A DNA stretch of 64,000 bases from Vibrio tapetis subsp. quintayensis. Its GTDB lineage: Bacteria; Pseudomonadota; Gammaproteobacteria; Enterobacterales; Vibrionaceae. Made by a program: the position numbers and the translations under genes. Of this stretch, positions 35,938 through 46,816 are shown piece after piece. Where the stretch lies: assembly GCF_030409945.1 (NCBI RefSeq), contig NZ_JAUFQV010000028.1, forward strand, positions 310,001 through 374,000. The letters are read 5' to 3'. Below the pieces are notes generated by a model. It saw nothing but the letters and a program-made list of their open reading frames with translations. It searched no databases and was not told the DNA's origin. Within the stretch, counting starts at the first letter, position 1; every line of letters begins with the position of its first letter.

Positions 35938-37659
35938 TTAGGTTCTCTCCGTTTTACTTAGCCACATGTTGTTCATCGCTTCGCCTTTGATTTGCATAGG
36001 ATAAACATGTTCGGTTTCATCTACATTGATATCAACAAACACCAAACGATCTTTCATATCGAGTGCTTTTTTCAGCCCCGACTCCAGTTCACTTGGATCT
36101 GAAATTCGGATACCAACGTGGCCGTAGGCTTCTGCGATTGCAGCAAAATCTGGTACGGAGTCCATGTAAGAGTTTGAATGGCGACCCTGATAAATAATAT
36201 CTTGCCACTGCTTTACCATTCCTAGGAAGCGGTTGTTTAGGTTGATGATTTTCACCGGGATGTCGTATTGCAGCGCTGTTGATAATTCTTGAATATTCAT
36301 TTGAATACTGCCGTCACCAGTAACACAAATAACCACTTCATCAGGGTGGGTAAACTTCACACCCATTGCGGCAGGTAAACCAAAGCCCATGGTGCCAAGC
36401 CCACCGGAGTTAATCCAACGGCGAGGTTTATCGAACGGGTAGTACAGGGCAGCAAACATTTGGTGCTGACCCACATCAGAGGCAACAAACGCATCGCCTT
36501 TTGTTAGCTTGTATACGGTTTCAATAACTTGTTGCGGCTTAATGCGCTCACTGTTTGTTTCATAGCTCAAGCACTTACGGTCACGCCATGTATTGATGTC
36601 TTGCCACCAAGCTCCAATGGCGGCTTCATCGTTATTGCCACCTTGCTCCAGCAATATTTTAAGCATGGTATCGAGTACCGTATCAGCCGAACCGACAATC
36701 GGTAGATCAACCGGTACGGTTTTCGATATAGACGATGGATCGATATCTATATGCATTATTTTCGCATTCGGGCAGTATTTGTCGAGATTATTGGTTGTGC
36801 GATCATCGAATCGAACACCGATGCCAAAAATAAGATCCGCATTGTGCATGGTCATATTGGCTTCATAGGTGCCATGCATGCCCAACATGCCTACTGCATT
36901 TTTGTGAGTACCAGGAAATGCACCCAAGCCCATTAGAGTACTCACCACTGGCAAATTTAAGCTTTCTGCCAGTTGTTTAATTTGTTTATCCGCACCGGAG
37001 ATAATGGCACCACCACCGATATAAAGCACAGGCTTTTTGGCATCAAGCAGCGCTTTCAACGCTTTCTTAATTTGGCCTTTATGACCTGTGGTCGTTGGGT
37101 TATACGAACGCATCTTAATGCTTTCAGGATATTGGTACGGCAATTTGTTTAGTGGGCTCATGACGTCTTTAGGAACATCAATAACCACAGGGCCAGGGCG
37201 ACCTGATGAGGCAATATAGAATGCTTTTTTAATGGTCTCAGGGATGTCTTCCGCTTTTTTAACTAGGAAGCTGTGCTTTACCACAGGACGAGAAACCCCA
37301 ACCATGTCACACTCTTGGAATGCATCGTTGCCGATCATGTTATTCGGTACGTTACCTGAGAAAACCACCATCGGAATTGAATCCATATAGGCTGTTGCGA
37401 TACCAGTAATCGTATTGGTTGCGCCAGGTCCTGAACAAACCAGCACCACACCCGGCTTGCCTGTTGCTCGAGCATAACCATCGGCCATGTGAGTCGCGGC
37501 TTGCTCATGCCTTACTAGAACGTGTTGGATGTGGTCAGTTTTTGCATGAAGGGCATCGTAGATATCCAGAACGGAACCGCCCGGATAGCCAAATATTTGG
37601 TTTACGCCTTCGTCGATCAGAGACTGCACTATCATCTCTGCGCCAGATAACATTTCCAT
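35938..37659 (-). CDS. ilvI: acetolactate synthase III large (catalytic) subunit
   Basis: Thiamine-diphosphate enzyme condensing pyruvate with pyruvate or 2-oxobutyrate, the first common step of valine, leucine and isoleucine synthesis. The 573-residue protein has the N-terminal PYR domain with catalytic Glu ([18 protein letters not shown]), a central FAD-binding domain, and the C-terminal ThDP-Mg motif [12 protein letters not shown] ending near NNRFLG. It is cotranscribed with ilvH and encoded near leuO and leuABCD, so the BCAA genes form one neighbourhood. Confidence 0.97.
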   Translation of the reverse strand: MEMLSGAEMIVQSLIDEGVNQIFGYPGGSVLDIYDALHAKTDHIQHVLVRHEQAATHMADGYARATGKPGVVLVCSGPGATNTITGIATAYMDSIPMVVFSGNVPNNMIGNDAFQECDMVGVSRPVVKHSFLVKKAEDIPETIKKAFYIASSGRPGPVVIDVPKDVMSPLNKLPYQYPESIKMRSYNPTTTGHKGQIKKALKALLDAKKPVLYIGGGAIISGADKQIKQLAESLNLPVVSTLMGLGAFPGTHKNAVGMLGMHGTYEANMTMHNADLIFGIGVRFDDRTTNNLDKYCPNAKIMHIDIDPSSISKTVPVDLPIVGSADTVLDTMLKILLEQGGNNDEAAIGAWWQDINTWRDRKCLSYETNSERIKPQQVIETVYKLTKGDAFVASDVGQHQMFAALYYPFDKPRRWINSGGLGTMGFGLPAAMGVKFTHPDEVVICVTGDGSIQMNIQELSTALQYDIPVKIINLNNRFLGMVKQWQDIIYQGRHSNSYMDSVPDFAAIAEAYGHVGIRISDPSELESGLKKALDMKDRLVFVDINVDETEHVYPMQIKGEAMNNMWLSKTERT

Positions 37660-37776
37660 ATTCTTCTCCTTTTTCCGATCGCGTAGGCACTTTGATAAGA
37701 ACCATAACGTCGGTTATACATAGTTAGGGCTTATTCGTAGCCTAAATCGAAATTAATCCACGTTTCTTGCTATGTA

Positions 37777-37804
37777 CTCTTTGTTAATCATAACTAACAA
37801 AGAG
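37777..37804. promoter_or_regulatory. 10-bp perfect inverted repeat in the ilvIH control region
   Basis: CTCTTTGTTA (37777-37786) and TAACAAAGAG (37795-37804) are exact inverses with an 8-base spacer, about 120-145 bases before the ilvI start. The surrounding 425-base gap (37660-38084) is AT-rich and holds only this and the fadD terminator. Possible operator for a BCAA regulator such as LeuO or Lrp, or a leader hairpin. Confidence 0.5.
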
Positions 37805-38033
37805 GTAACAATTGGCACTGTAACGCCTCACTCGCAATATGTCTAATGCGGTACAGTGCACAGTTTTTGTAATGTTTGGCTAATTGTGAGAAATAGGGTC
37901 GGTTGTACATACCAAGACCAGAAAGATCGATACATAAACTTACTTATGGAATAAATTTTAGATTTATATATTGGGTGAGAGTGCGGTAACACAGCACTTG
38001 AGGTTGGGTGTTTTGACGCCACCAAATATAAAA

Positions 38034-38058
38034 GAGCCCGCTTTATATAAGCGGGCTC
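38034..38058 (-). terminator. terminator of fadD
   Basis: GAGCCCGCTT pairs perfectly with AAGCGGGCTC around TATAT, 27 bases downstream of the fadD stop on the minus strand, followed by TTTATA. Confidence 0.8.
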
Positions 38059-38084
38059 ACTATTTATTGGTCAAACGCTCAAAA

Positions 38085-39893
38085 TTACTTCTTTTTGTTC
38101 TTGTCTTCGTACATTTCATCAATCTCGTCTTGGTAACGCTCACTGATCACTTTACGACGTAATTTTTGAGTTGGCGTTAATTCACCTTTGTCAATTGAGA
38201 ATTCTTTTGGCAAGAGCTTGAATTTCTTAACTTTTTCAAACTTTGCCAACTCGTGTTGAAGTTCATGTAAGCGTTTCTCAAACATCTCAACAACTTCGTT
38301 GTTCTTAATCAACTCCATACGATCATGGTATTTGATATTCAGCTCTTTCGCATATTCTTCTAACGTATCAAAACACGGTACAATCAGAGCCGACACAAAC
38401 TTCCTCGTATCAGCAATCACGGCAATTTGCTCGATGTAATGGTCTTTACCGATAGCACCTTCAATCATTTGTGGAGCAATATATTTACCGCCGGATGTTT
38501 TCATCAACTCTTTGATGCGGTCTGTAATGAAGAGGTTACCTTGCTCATCAAAATGACCGGCATCACCGGTTTTTAAGAAGCCGTGCTCATCAAAGGTTTT
38601 TTCTGTCTCTTGAGGTAATTTGTAATAACCACGCATCACCATTGGCCCTTTAACGAGAATCTCATTGTTCTCGCCAATTTTTACTTGTGCCCCTGGCATC
38701 GATGTACCAATAGAATCTGGATTAAATGTTTTGTCCCCCCAGCACGATACCGTTGCTGTGGTTTCCGTCATGCCATAGCCCAGCTTCACATTAATACCGA
38801 TAGCATGGAAGAAACGACCAATGGTCTCATCCAGCTTTGCGCCACCGCATGGCATAAAGCTAATACGACCGCCCAGTAAATCACGCAACTTCGCGAGTAC
38901 CAGTTTGTCGGCCAATTTGTGGCTACGCGTTAGCAACCAAGAAGGTTTACGTTGTTCTTGATTACAGGCTGCCATTTTAGCGCCCATATTAACAGCCCAG
39001 GTGAAGACTAATTTACGAGCAAACGGAGCACGTGATACTTTTTCATGAATCGCTGAGAAAATTTTCTCATAAAATCGTGGGACAGCACTCATCACTGTAG
39101 GCTTTATTTCACCAAGAGCATCACGCACTTGCATTGTATCTTGTAGGTAACAGTTAGTAGCACCTTTATAAAGCACGTAGAACGTCCATGCTCGCTCAAA
39201 TACGTGAGATAAAGGTAAGAAACACAAAGACACATCTTGGTTGCTCAGACCCAACCTTTCATCATGCCCTTCCAACTGAGAGCCGATGTTGTTGTAGTCC
39301 AGCATCACTCCTTTAGGTTGGCCTGTGGTACCCGATGTGTAGATCAGGGTAAGAATGTCTTCGCAGTTGGCTTCGTCAAGTCGTTGTTGAAACTCTTCAC
39401 GGGATGCTGGTTGACCCGTGGCAACAAATTCATCCCAATGTAAGCTTGCACAATGTCCATGCAAATCAATCTCTGCCGACATCGCTACAATTAACTCAAG
39501 TTGTGGGCAGTCATCGAAAAAGGAAACGGCAGCATCGTGTTGCTCTTGTTCGCCAACAAACAGCACTTTCACATCAGCATTATCAAGAATATAAGCAGCC
39601 TGTGCGGGCGTATTTGTCGCATAAATTGGCACAGTCACGGCGCGAAGCTGAAGTGATGCAAAGTCTGCAATTGTCCATCGAGGCATGTTATTGGAAAAAA
39701 TGCCGACTTTATCCTGCGCGTTAATTCCTTGAGCAAGTAACGCGAGCGACAGTGAATCCATTTGCTCGCCAAATTGTTGCCAGCTGATATCTTGCCAAAC
39801 GTCAGCAACTTTATGACGAAGCGCTGTACGAGCTCCACCGCTGATAACTTGCTCACGAAGACACTTTACGATGTGAAAATCTAAATTTGACAT
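38085..39893 (-). CDS. fadD: long-chain fatty-acid-CoA ligase (AMP-forming)
   Basis: The 602-residue member of the ANL superfamily activates fatty acids with ATP and CoA. The AMP-binding P-loop [18 protein letters not shown] (about residues 171-188), [12 protein letters not shown] adenine motif, and [19 protein letters not shown] hinge are present. Overall it resembles the longer FAA/ACSL-like type more than the 561-residue E. coli FadD, so the gene symbol is a family-level label and chain-length preference is uncertain. The C-terminus ends in a Lys-rich tail (EDKNKKK). It sits between ilvIH and leuO, a conserved Vibrio order. Confidence 0.88.
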   Translation of the reverse strand: MSNLDFHIVKCLREQVISGGARTALRHKVADVWQDISWQQFGEQMDSLSLALLAQGINAQDKVGIFSNNMPRWTIADFASLQLRAVTVPIYATNTPAQAAYILDNADVKVLFVGEQEQHDAAVSFFDDCPQLELIVAMSAEIDLHGHCASLHWDEFVATGQPASREEFQQRLDEANCEDILTLIYTSGTTGQPKGVMLDYNNIGSQLEGHDERLGLSNQDVSLCFLPLSHVFERAWTFYVLYKGATNCYLQDTMQVRDALGEIKPTVMSAVPRFYEKIFSAIHEKVSRAPFARKLVFTWAVNMGAKMAACNQEQRKPSWLLTRSHKLADKLVLAKLRDLLGGRISFMPCGGAKLDETIGRFFHAIGINVKLGYGMTETTATVSCWGDKTFNPDSIGTSMPGAQVKIGENNEILVKGPMVMRGYYKLPQETEKTFDEHGFLKTGDAGHFDEQGNLFITDRIKELMKTSGGKYIAPQMIEGAIGKDHYIEQIAVIADTRKFVSALIVPCFDTLEEYAKELNIKYHDRMELIKNNEVVEMFEKRLHELQHELAKFEKVKKFKLLPKEFSIDKGELTPTQKLRRKVISERYQDEIDEMYEDKNKKK

Positions 39894-40024
39894 ACTCTAT
39901 ACCCTAGGCTTACACATGTAAGCTAACTGAGCGCACAAGTGTACATTTGACACCAAAAAAGGCAACTAAACAGAGGCTATTTTCGTGCACTTCAATTGTA
40001 AATACTCGTTAACTGCACAAAAAA

Positions 40025-40053
40025 AAGCACCGACGAAACACGTCGGTGCTTTT
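40025..40053 (-). terminator. terminator of leuO
   Basis: AGCACCGACG and CGTCGGTGCT form a 10-bp perfect stem with an AAACA loop. The minus-strand transcript then reads a run of six T residues. Confidence 0.9.
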
Positions 40054-40071
40054 CTATTGTTGTTTTTATGA

Positions 40072-41034
40072 TTAACGAGCTGCTGCGATGGTTTCGCCAC
40101 AGATCATCATCAGTTGATCGCGCATCCAGATATGCGCTTTGTCTTTCTCACTTGATTCGTGCCAGCTTAGGTAACCAGAGATGAACTTGTTCTCTACTGG
40201 AAGATCCAAGATTTTCACGTTATCAAGGTTTGAAATGCTCTCTACCAACCAGCGTGGTGCGATGGTCACTAATTCTGACTGGCTCACTACATAAAGGATA
40301 TTGCTTAGGCTTGAGCCTTGGTAAGCAGAGTGACACTCTAAATCACGGTATGCTTGCTCAGAAAAGCTACGCATGCCATTGATGCGAGACAACGTCGCAT
40401 GGCTTTCTGCTTTCAACTCTTCAAGAGAAATATTTTCGCCAAGGCGTGGGTGGCTTGACGATGCAACCACCACCAATTCATCACTGAAAATTTCAGTGCT
40501 TGAATAACCTTGCTCTTCAAAGCGAGCGTAGTTGATGACAAAATCAACTTCTTGGTAACGCATTTTTTCGCTCAATAAGCTATCAACATCTGAGTCCATA
40601 TGAAGCTTGATGCCAGGCGCTTGTTTCGAAATTGAATTCATGATGCTTGGTGCGAAACGCATATCACAAGGGCTGCAAACAACCAGTTTAAATAGACGTG
40701 ATGAAGATTCAGGGCTAAAGATAGAACAAGGCAACTCGTTACGGATAAGCTGTAGAGCTTGACGCACAGGACCAAACAATTGACGAGCACGTTGCGTTGG
40801 TTGAATACCACGGCCGTGACGCATAAACAATTCATCATTAAACATACTTTTTAGACGCGCTACTGCATTACTTACTGCAGGTTGAGACATACCCAAATTG
40901 TGGGCAGCACGAGTGATGTTTTGCTCTTGCATTACTGCATCAAATACAGTCAATAGATTTAGATCCACACCGCGTAATGTCGATTCCATTCGATAGCCCG
41001 CAACGGCTTGGTTTGTTGCATTTTTGTTCGACAT
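40072..41034 (-). CDS. leuO: LysR-family regulator LeuO
   Basis: The 320-residue protein with the LeuO signature just after a short N-terminal tail: STLRGVDLNLLTVFDAV, then the LysR helix-turn-helix NITRAAHNLGMSQPAVSNAV. A C-terminal periplasmic-binding-fold effector domain follows. LeuO relieves H-NS silencing and controls many virulence and stress genes in enterobacteria and vibrios. It lies between fadD and the leu operon. The 482-base upstream gap (41035-41516) is AT-rich, as expected for an H-NS-controlled promoter. Confidence 0.94.
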   Translation of the reverse strand: MSNKNATNQAVAGYRMESTLRGVDLNLLTVFDAVMQEQNITRAAHNLGMSQPAVSNAVARLKSMFNDELFMRHGRGIQPTQRARQLFGPVRQALQLIRNELPCSIFSPESSSRLFKLVVCSPCDMRFAPSIMNSISKQAPGIKLHMDSDVDSLLSEKMRYQEVDFVINYARFEEQGYSSTEIFSDELVVVASSSHPRLGENISLEELKAESHATLSRINGMRSFSEQAYRDLECHSAYQGSSLSNILYVVSQSELVTIAPRWLVESISNLDNVKILDLPVENKFISGYLSWHESSEKDKAHIWMRDQLMMICGETIAAAR

Positions 41035-41463
41035 TGTGTTTGCCTCTATGTATTAATTCTTTGCTATTGAGATATGGCATTTGCCATGCTACCGAAAACT
41101 CTGCGCTCCGCTTGGAGCTATTTGTCACGCCTATGCTTTCGCTTTGCATATTAATATCCAGTAATACGTCCACCACCACAAGAGGTTTAATATTAAATTA
41201 CTATTTTTTACTCTAGCTGCATAATTAACACTCAAAAACAATTAGTTACCCATACTATAAAAAAACATAAAACCAAAAACTTGACGTTCTTTGATATTGA
41301 ATGAGGTCAAATTGATAGTTCTAGTAAATGTAACACTCTCCCCTCGATTGATTTGCTAGGCAAATTAGAGCGCACACTCACATTCCCTTGTCGTATATTC
41401 GCATTGAATTAAGCAATCGTTAACTTCACCGTGGGGTCAATGCCTTGTCTACAATTGATAAAA
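41035..41463. promoter_or_regulatory. AT-rich leuO upstream region
   Basis: A gene-free stretch of about 430 bases. It is AT-rich with runs of A and T (41200-41280) and contains a small palindrome TTTGC-TAG-GCAAA near 41350. No convincing promoter or small gene was fixed by eye. Its composition suits nucleoid-protein binding. Confidence 0.4.
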
Positions 41464-41481
41464 TGGCAGCCGAGGCTGCCA
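41464..41481 (-). terminator. terminator of the RND operon
   Basis: TGGCAGCC (41464-41471) pairs with GGCTGCCA (41474-41481) across GA; the minus-strand transcript continues TTTTATC. It lies 36 bases after the RND stop codon. Confidence 0.75.
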
Positions 41482-41516
41482 TAAAATATTAGTGATAAGC
41501 GGATAGCATCCTCAAG

Positions 41517-44500
41517 TTAATGGACCTCTTCATGCTTATGCACCACACCGAAATCAGCCAATATGGCGTAAGCTGCGGGTATCATAAATAGCACTAATAA
41601 GGTTGAAGCAAAGATGCCAAATACAATAGAAATAACCAAAGGCTGAATCACCTGGGCTTGTAAGCTCGTTTCGGTTAGTAATGGCAGTAAACCCGCAGCG
41701 GTAGTTAAGGAAGTCAGAAACACTGCTCTGAACCTTTCGCGGCTAGCCAGTACGACCGCATCATAGACGCTGTCACCTTCGTCAACATGATGTCGGATAT
41801 ATTGCACTAACAAAATGGAATCATTCACCACGATACCTGCAAGCGATACAAAACCCATGATGCTTGGCATACTCAGTGAGTGTCCGAGTAAGAAGTGCCC
41901 CCAAATTACGCCTATCAACGCAAGAGGGATAGCAAGCATAACGACAAAGGGTTCCAAGTAGCTTCTAAACTGGTAGCTCAGAATCACAAACACACCAAAT
42001 AGACCTAATAAGAAACCACTTGCTATCGAGCTGCCCGTTTTCGCCGCGTCTTTGGCTTCCCCCTCAAAATCAAAACGCAACCCAGGGTACTTAGCCAACA
42101 ACACGGGCACCTCATCTTTGACAAATTGATTCAAGATCTCTGTAGAGCTTGCTTTGCTGTTGTCTACATCGCCATACACGCTTATCGTTCTTAGGCCATC
42201 GATACGCTGGATTCGCACGTAGTTGCGTTGGAAATCGAGCGTAGCAATCGATCCTAGTGGTATCTGTGCGCCATCTGACTTAATAATAGGGAAGTTAGCT
42301 AACTGCTGTAAGTCACCCGCTTGCAACTTATCCAGTCGTACTTCAATTTTGATATTTTCAACGCCAACTTGAATTTCATCTGCGGTTTGACCAAAGAATG
42401 CCGAACGTAGCTGGCTTGCGATCATTTGACCATTTACGCCATAAGTCTCAGCTCCCGGCCTTAACTTCACCAACACTTCCTCTTTCCCCAAACGCATGTC
42501 ATCAAGCACACCGGTAACACCATCAAACTGATTCAAGTACTGCTGAATATCCAATGACACGGCTTTGAGTTCTTCAAGATCATCATGTTTCGCTCGAATC
42601 TCTATTGCTCGACCGCCCGGCCCCATAACAGGTTGTTTGAACACCAGAGAGACAGGTTGTGCTAACTCGCCCACCTCTTCTCGCCATGCATCAACGAAAT
42701 CGTCCATCACGGTATGTCTTGTTTCTGCGCCCAATAAATCTAAACGAACGGTCGCTAAGTGAGGGCCCGATTCATCGGCATCCGCATTGGCATTAAACTG
42801 GCTAGTAACGTGCTCAACCAGAGGTCTTCCCCCTTCAACACGCTCACTCCAATCCTTATTTACGCGCTCTGCAGCCTTAATAATATGATCAACCACCAGT
42901 TCGGTTTGACTCAACGACGCGCCGGGAGGCAAGATAATTCGAGCTTCTGCAATATCGCCGTCTAAATCTGGGAAAGGGACAAACTTCACAACACCACCAG
43001 CTACTAAGCCAACCGATGCCAGCAATGTCGCGATAACCCCCCCAAGAAAGGCATAGCGCCACTCGACCACAAAACCGACCATTTTTACTAATTTAGTATT
43101 GCGAAAGTGTTCGAATTTTTCTAATAAAACGCGCTTAAACTTCAGCGGTTTTCGCTCACCTTTTTCTTTGTGTAGCGAGTGAGATAAATGGGCAGGCAAT
43201 ATTAGGAATGCTTCGACCAAACTTAAACTCAGCACCAAAATCAATACTTGTGGCACCGCTTTTAATACCGCCCCCATTTCTCCTTCAAGAAACAGCAAAC
43301 TGCCAAAGATACATACCGTGGTTAAAAATGATGACAGAACACCTGGGAAGACTTTCGAAACGCCTTTATAAACGGCGTCTTCTATCGACTCTCCCCTATC
43401 AAGGTGTGACGCTATCGACTCTGCAATCACGATGGCATCATCCATCATGATGCCTATTGCCATTAATAAGCCGACAAGGGACATGATATTGATAGACAGC
43501 CCAAGTTGCGCCATCAAAAACAAGCCTCCTAAAAATGCTACAGGCAAGCCTGCGGCAACCCAAAAGGAGTAGCGAAAGCTGAAGAATAGCCACATGGTCG
43601 CAAATACGAGTAAGATCCCCTGCCAGCCATTTTCAAGCATCATGGTTAAGCGGTCCCATAATACGGAGGAAAGATCATTCGTCATTTGTAGAGTCACACC
43701 GTCGGGCGCAATCAACCTCTGAGCTTCAACAAACTTGCTAACTTGATCTTTGATTCGCAACGCATCATCGGCTTTGTTTTTGCTGATTTTCAGCATCGCT
43801 GATGGCTGACCATCAAACAAAACTTTTTGCTCATCCAATTCAAAGCGATCGCTTATCGTTGCTATATCACCCAAACGGATCACACTGCCATTTGGCGCAG
43901 ACCCGACAACAATATCCTTTAGTTCTTCAGGTTTTATACGACGCTCATCAAACCGAATTAAAAAGTTTTTGTCTGGCGTTTCGATATTGCCGCTTGGTAG
44001 CTTGATATTTTGCTTACCCACTTGAGTAGCAATATCGGCGACTGTTAACCCCAACTGTCTAATAGCGCTGCTATTGAGTTCAATTCTGTATTGATGATCG
44101 GAGAACCCACTCACCGTAACCAATGACACATCGTAATCTAACTTAAGCGTGCGCTTCAGATCTTCCGCATAAGCTTTTAATTCAGGCCATGTGGTATTGG
44201 CCGTGATAGCAACATCCACAACCGGTTCATTCCAGTCCAACTCTTTTACTACTGGTGATTCAATTTCATCTGGAAAATCATTAATGGAGTTAATTTGAGT
44301 TTGTACGTCCACCAGCATACGGCCAATGTCGGCTTTTTCACTCAACTTAAGTACTAATCGCGCAGAGCCTTCAATAGCTTCACAGCGGGTCTCTTCAATG
44401 TTAGCTAACCCATCAACGGCGTCTTCCATTCGCACACACAGGCTCTCTTCCACTTCCTGTGGTGATGCTCCTGGGTAAACAACCGCCGCCATAATATAAA

Positions 44501-44621
44501 GAGGACTAAATTCAGGGAACGTCTCTCGCTTTAGGTTTGGTAAAGAAGTCAGGCCCACAATCAATAACGCCAGCATCAACAAATTTGCGGCCGTTGGATG
44601 GCGAGAAAAGAAACGAATCAT
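41517..44621 (-). CDS. RND-family efflux permease
   Basis: The 1034-residue inner-membrane pump has two homologous halves, each with one N-terminal segment, a large periplasmic loop and a bundle of five further segments. The TM4 motif GLLMAIGIMMDDAIVIAES carries the paired Asp of the proton relay, and FVSLAGIVVNDSILLVQYI is the matching TM10 region. The 5' end overlaps the upstream fusion-protein gene by four bases. No outer-membrane channel is encoded here, so TolC is the likely partner. Substrates cannot be read from the sequence. Confidence 0.93.
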   Translation of the reverse strand: MIRFFSRHPTAANLLMLALLIVGLTSLPNLKRETFPEFSPLYIMAAVVYPGASPQEVEESLCVRMEDAVDGLANIEETRCEAIEGSARLVLKLSEKADIGRMLVDVQTQINSINDFPDEIESPVVKELDWNEPVVDVAITANTTWPELKAYAEDLKRTLKLDYDVSLVTVSGFSDHQYRIELNSSAIRQLGLTVADIATQVGKQNIKLPSGNIETPDKNFLIRFDERRIKPEELKDIVVGSAPNGSVIRLGDIATISDRFELDEQKVLFDGQPSAMLKISKNKADDALRIKDQVSKFVEAQRLIAPDGVTLQMTNDLSSVLWDRLTMMLENGWQGILLVFATMWLFFSFRYSFWVAAGLPVAFLGGLFLMAQLGLSINIMSLVGLLMAIGIMMDDAIVIAESIASHLDRGESIEDAVYKGVSKVFPGVLSSFLTTVCIFGSLLFLEGEMGAVLKAVPQVLILVLSLSLVEAFLILPAHLSHSLHKEKGERKPLKFKRVLLEKFEHFRNTKLVKMVGFVVEWRYAFLGGVIATLLASVGLVAGGVVKFVPFPDLDGDIAEARIILPPGASLSQTELVVDHIIKAAERVNKDWSERVEGGRPLVEHVTSQFNANADADESGPHLATVRLDLLGAETRHTVMDDFVDAWREEVGELAQPVSLVFKQPVMGPGGRAIEIRAKHDDLEELKAVSLDIQQYLNQFDGVTGVLDDMRLGKEEVLVKLRPGAETYGVNGQMIASQLRSAFFGQTADEIQVGVENIKIEVRLDKLQAGDLQQLANFPIIKSDGAQIPLGSIATLDFQRNYVRIQRIDGLRTISVYGDVDNSKASSTEILNQFVKDEVPVLLAKYPGLRFDFEGEAKDAAKTGSSIASGFLLGLFGVFVILSYQFRSYLEPFVVMLAIPLALIGVIWGHFLLGHSLSMPSIMGFVSLAGIVVNDSILLVQYIRHHVDEGDSVYDAVVLASRERFRAVFLTSLTTAAGLLPLLTETSLQAQVIQPLVISIVFGIFASTLLVLFMIPAAYAILADFGVVHKHEEVH

Positions 44622-45934
44622 GATGGATTCTCCTCTTTGCTGTCATTTACTTCTCGCAATAGCATTCCGTTAATCGCTGGTAAGAGATCATTGAGGATCA
44701 ATTTACTGCCCTGTTCCAGATCGCCATCAATGACAACTTGATTATCTCGACGGTACAGAACTCCAACCGCTTTAATCGTCAGCCTATTTTCACTATTCAT
44801 CAGATAGATTTTGTCGCCGTGCAGCGCTCGTTCAGGCACGACCCAACTCGGGTTCTGCTGCCCTTGCATTGATGCTGTCACAAACATGCCATTAATCAAA
44901 GGTGGCGCTGTGTCTGGTTCAATTTTTTTGTAGTCCTGTTGGATCTCTAAAATCACCCCAACCGTGGCTTGATTAAAATCGACGGTTTCACTGATCCGGG
45001 CAACAGTTGCAGGCCACCTAACATTAAGGTTTCCACTGTTTAGCTCTATACTCGCGTTAATCGCTTCTACCTTAAGTGTTGGCAATCCATGTTCTTCGCC
45101 TTTAAACGTATCTAGGCTACCGATCAGTGTGCGCATATCATGCAACGACATTTGTGCTTCAACTTCCATCACATCTAATCCATGCCCGACCACCATCGTT
45201 TGCTGCATGTTCACCACTTGGTTTTGCTCAATATCAACTTCTGAAATTCGTAGATCTTCAGGCAGTGTGACTGACGTTTTTTCTAAAGATCTTTGGGCTT
45301 CTTGCACGCGAGCTTGATTCATTTTTACTTGAGCCGCCGCTACCTTTCTTTCATCAGGAAATAAGGTAAGTTGGTTTTTCATATCCAGAACCAGTTTTTG
45401 TTGAGATAGATAAGATTGATTCTGCTGATCAAGGTCTGACTGAGAGGCTAAGCCTTTTTTGCGTAAGTTTTGTTGTCTTTCAAGTTCATTTTTGCTGATC
45501 GCTAAACGGTTAGTCTCGATCTTTATCGTGCTTTCTAAATTGTTTTTTTCGAGATCAAGCTTAGAAAGTTGCACTAAGCTAGACGTTAAATCCGCTTGTG
45601 TTTGGGCGAGTTTCAGCTCGTAATCTAACGGGTCAATTCGCAAGATTTCTGTGCCTGCAGGTAACATGCGGCCTTTTTCTAAATGAGGATGACGATAAAC
45701 GACCTTACCCGTCACTTCCGAGATCGCCTTCCATTCCAATTTAGGCTCAACTTTGCCAAACCCTATAGCAATGGGTGCCACCGCTTTTAGTTCTAGTGGC
45801 ATCACTTCCACCAAGCGAGCTCGAGCTCCTGCAGGTTTTGTTGGAGGAGTAGGACGTAAATTCACCGCTAATACCAACAATAAAACGCCAACGGCAAAAA
45901 CGGGAAAGAACAACAGTTTACGCTTAGAGGTCAT
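44618..45934 (-). CDS. RND periplasmic adaptor (membrane fusion protein)
   Basis: Start at ATG 45934 (MTSKRKLLFFPVFAVGVLLL) with AAGGA seven bases upstream gives 438 residues; longer in-frame starts lie inside the TetR gene. An N-terminal signal anchor is followed by a lipoyl-like half-motif (KVVYRHPHLEKGRMLPAGTEI), a long coiled-coil hairpin (about residues 100-200, heptad-rich), and barrel domains. No lipobox Cys. It bridges the RND pump and TolC. Its first 11 bases overlap the end of the tetR gene, so the three genes form one operon. Confidence 0.92.
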   Translation of the reverse strand: MTSKRKLLFFPVFAVGVLLLVLAVNLRPTPPTKPAGARARLVEVMPLELKAVAPIAIGFGKVEPKLEWKAISEVTGKVVYRHPHLEKGRMLPAGTEILRIDPLDYELKLAQTQADLTSSLVQLSKLDLEKNNLESTIKIETNRLAISKNELERQQNLRKKGLASQSDLDQQNQSYLSQQKLVLDMKNQLTLFPDERKVAAAQVKMNQARVQEAQRSLEKTSVTLPEDLRISEVDIEQNQVVNMQQTMVVGHGLDVMEVEAQMSLHDMRTLIGSLDTFKGEEHGLPTLKVEAINASIELNSGNLNVRWPATVARISETVDFNQATVGVILEIQQDYKKIEPDTAPPLINGMFVTASMQGQQNPSWVVPERALHGDKIYLMNSENRLTIKAVGVLYRRDNQVVIDGDLEQGSKLILNDLLPAINGMLLREVNDSKEENPS

Positions 45935-46601
45935 GGGAGTGTCCTTGTAATTTAGAATATGGATCAAGCAGAAATCCGTGAGCGATGAATGAAAGGTTAT
46001 GATCAAGTAATCGTTTTAGGTACGCTTCATCCAAAACAACGCCATGTAAATTGAGCATTTGCGGTGGTGCTATAAATGGGAACACCATTAAACTGACGTA
46101 GGTCATTCGACATAAGTCAGGATCGAGCTCAGGCCTTATCACGCCGTCTTGTTGCATTTTTTGGAACAGAATCTTTTGCGCAGGCAAGGTGACATCTTTA
46201 AAAACCTTCTCAACCAGTTTGCGTTGAATGCTACTCTCTTCCATCAACATCACCCGGCACAATAATCGTGGAAAGTCAGGGCTCTTTATCATCATGGCGT
46301 AATACGTTTTCATGATGCCAAGAAAGCCATCTTTATCGCTGCTATTTCTCGCATTGTTGGTCACCAACTGACTAACATGTTGCTTCATCGGTTCCATCGT
46401 TTCTCGAAGCATAGTCTCAAACAACCCATCTTTGCTGCCAAAGTAATAGCGAATCATGGCCATATTTACGCCGGCTTTTTCAGCAAGCATTCGAGTTGAC
46501 ACTTTTTCGTATGGCATAGAGCTGAACAACTCTCGTGCATGAAAAACTAGGCTGGCTCGAGCGTCTGTTTTTTCAAGCGGCCGCCCTGCTTTACGGACCA
46601 T
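45924..46601 (-). CDS. TetR-family regulator of the RND pump
   Basis: The 225-residue protein with the TetR N-terminal DNA-binding domain: ARELFSSMPYEKVSTRMLAEKAGVNMAMIRYYFGSK. The helical C-terminal ligand domain is rich in Met, Leu and Phe, suitable for hydrophobic inducers. It is the first gene of the tetR-adaptor-pump operon. Two copies of a 16-base repeat just upstream are likely operators for autoregulation. Confidence 0.92.
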   Translation of the reverse strand: MVRKAGRPLEKTDARASLVFHARELFSSMPYEKVSTRMLAEKAGVNMAMIRYYFGSKDGLFETMLRETMEPMKQHVSQLVTNNARNSSDKDGFLGIMKTYYAMMIKSPDFPRLLCRVMLMEESSIQRKLVEKVFKDVTLPAQKILFQKMQQDGVIRPELDPDLCRMTYVSLMVFPFIAPPQMLNLHGVVLDEAYLKRLLDHNLSFIAHGFLLDPYSKLQGHSHDL

Positions 46602-46619
46602 AATAATTCCTTTGAATTA

Positions 46620-46698
46620 ATCAATTGAATAATTATAGTCGCTCTTTGTACAATCGATAGCTAAATAATTAATCACTATTTCATCAATTGAATAATTA
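46620..46698. repeat. two 16-base direct repeats upstream of the tetR gene
   Basis: ATCAATTGAATAATTA occurs exactly at 46620-46635 and 46683-46698, 63 bases apart, centred on the palindromic core CAATTG. The first copy extends to a near-palindrome ATTAAT-CAATTG-AATAAT. It lies 19-97 bases before the tetR start and also upstream of the divergent leu promoter. Candidate TetR operators. Confidence 0.55.
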
Positions 46699-46756
46699 AT
46701 AATGGATGGTTTTTTGGATTAACTGATCCGATATGAAGAAAATACGCAACAAACTC

Positions 46757-46786
46757 TTGACGCGCTGCATGGAGTACGGTACTAAT
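46757..46786 (+). promoter_or_regulatory. candidate leu operon promoter
   Basis: TTGACG (46757-46762) is followed after 18 bases by ACTAAT (46781-46786). The leader peptide starts about 30 bases later. The -10 box is weak, so the exact element is uncertain. Confidence 0.45.
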
Positions 46787-46816
46787 TTGTTAACTTAATT
46801 TGTGGAATGTTTAACA

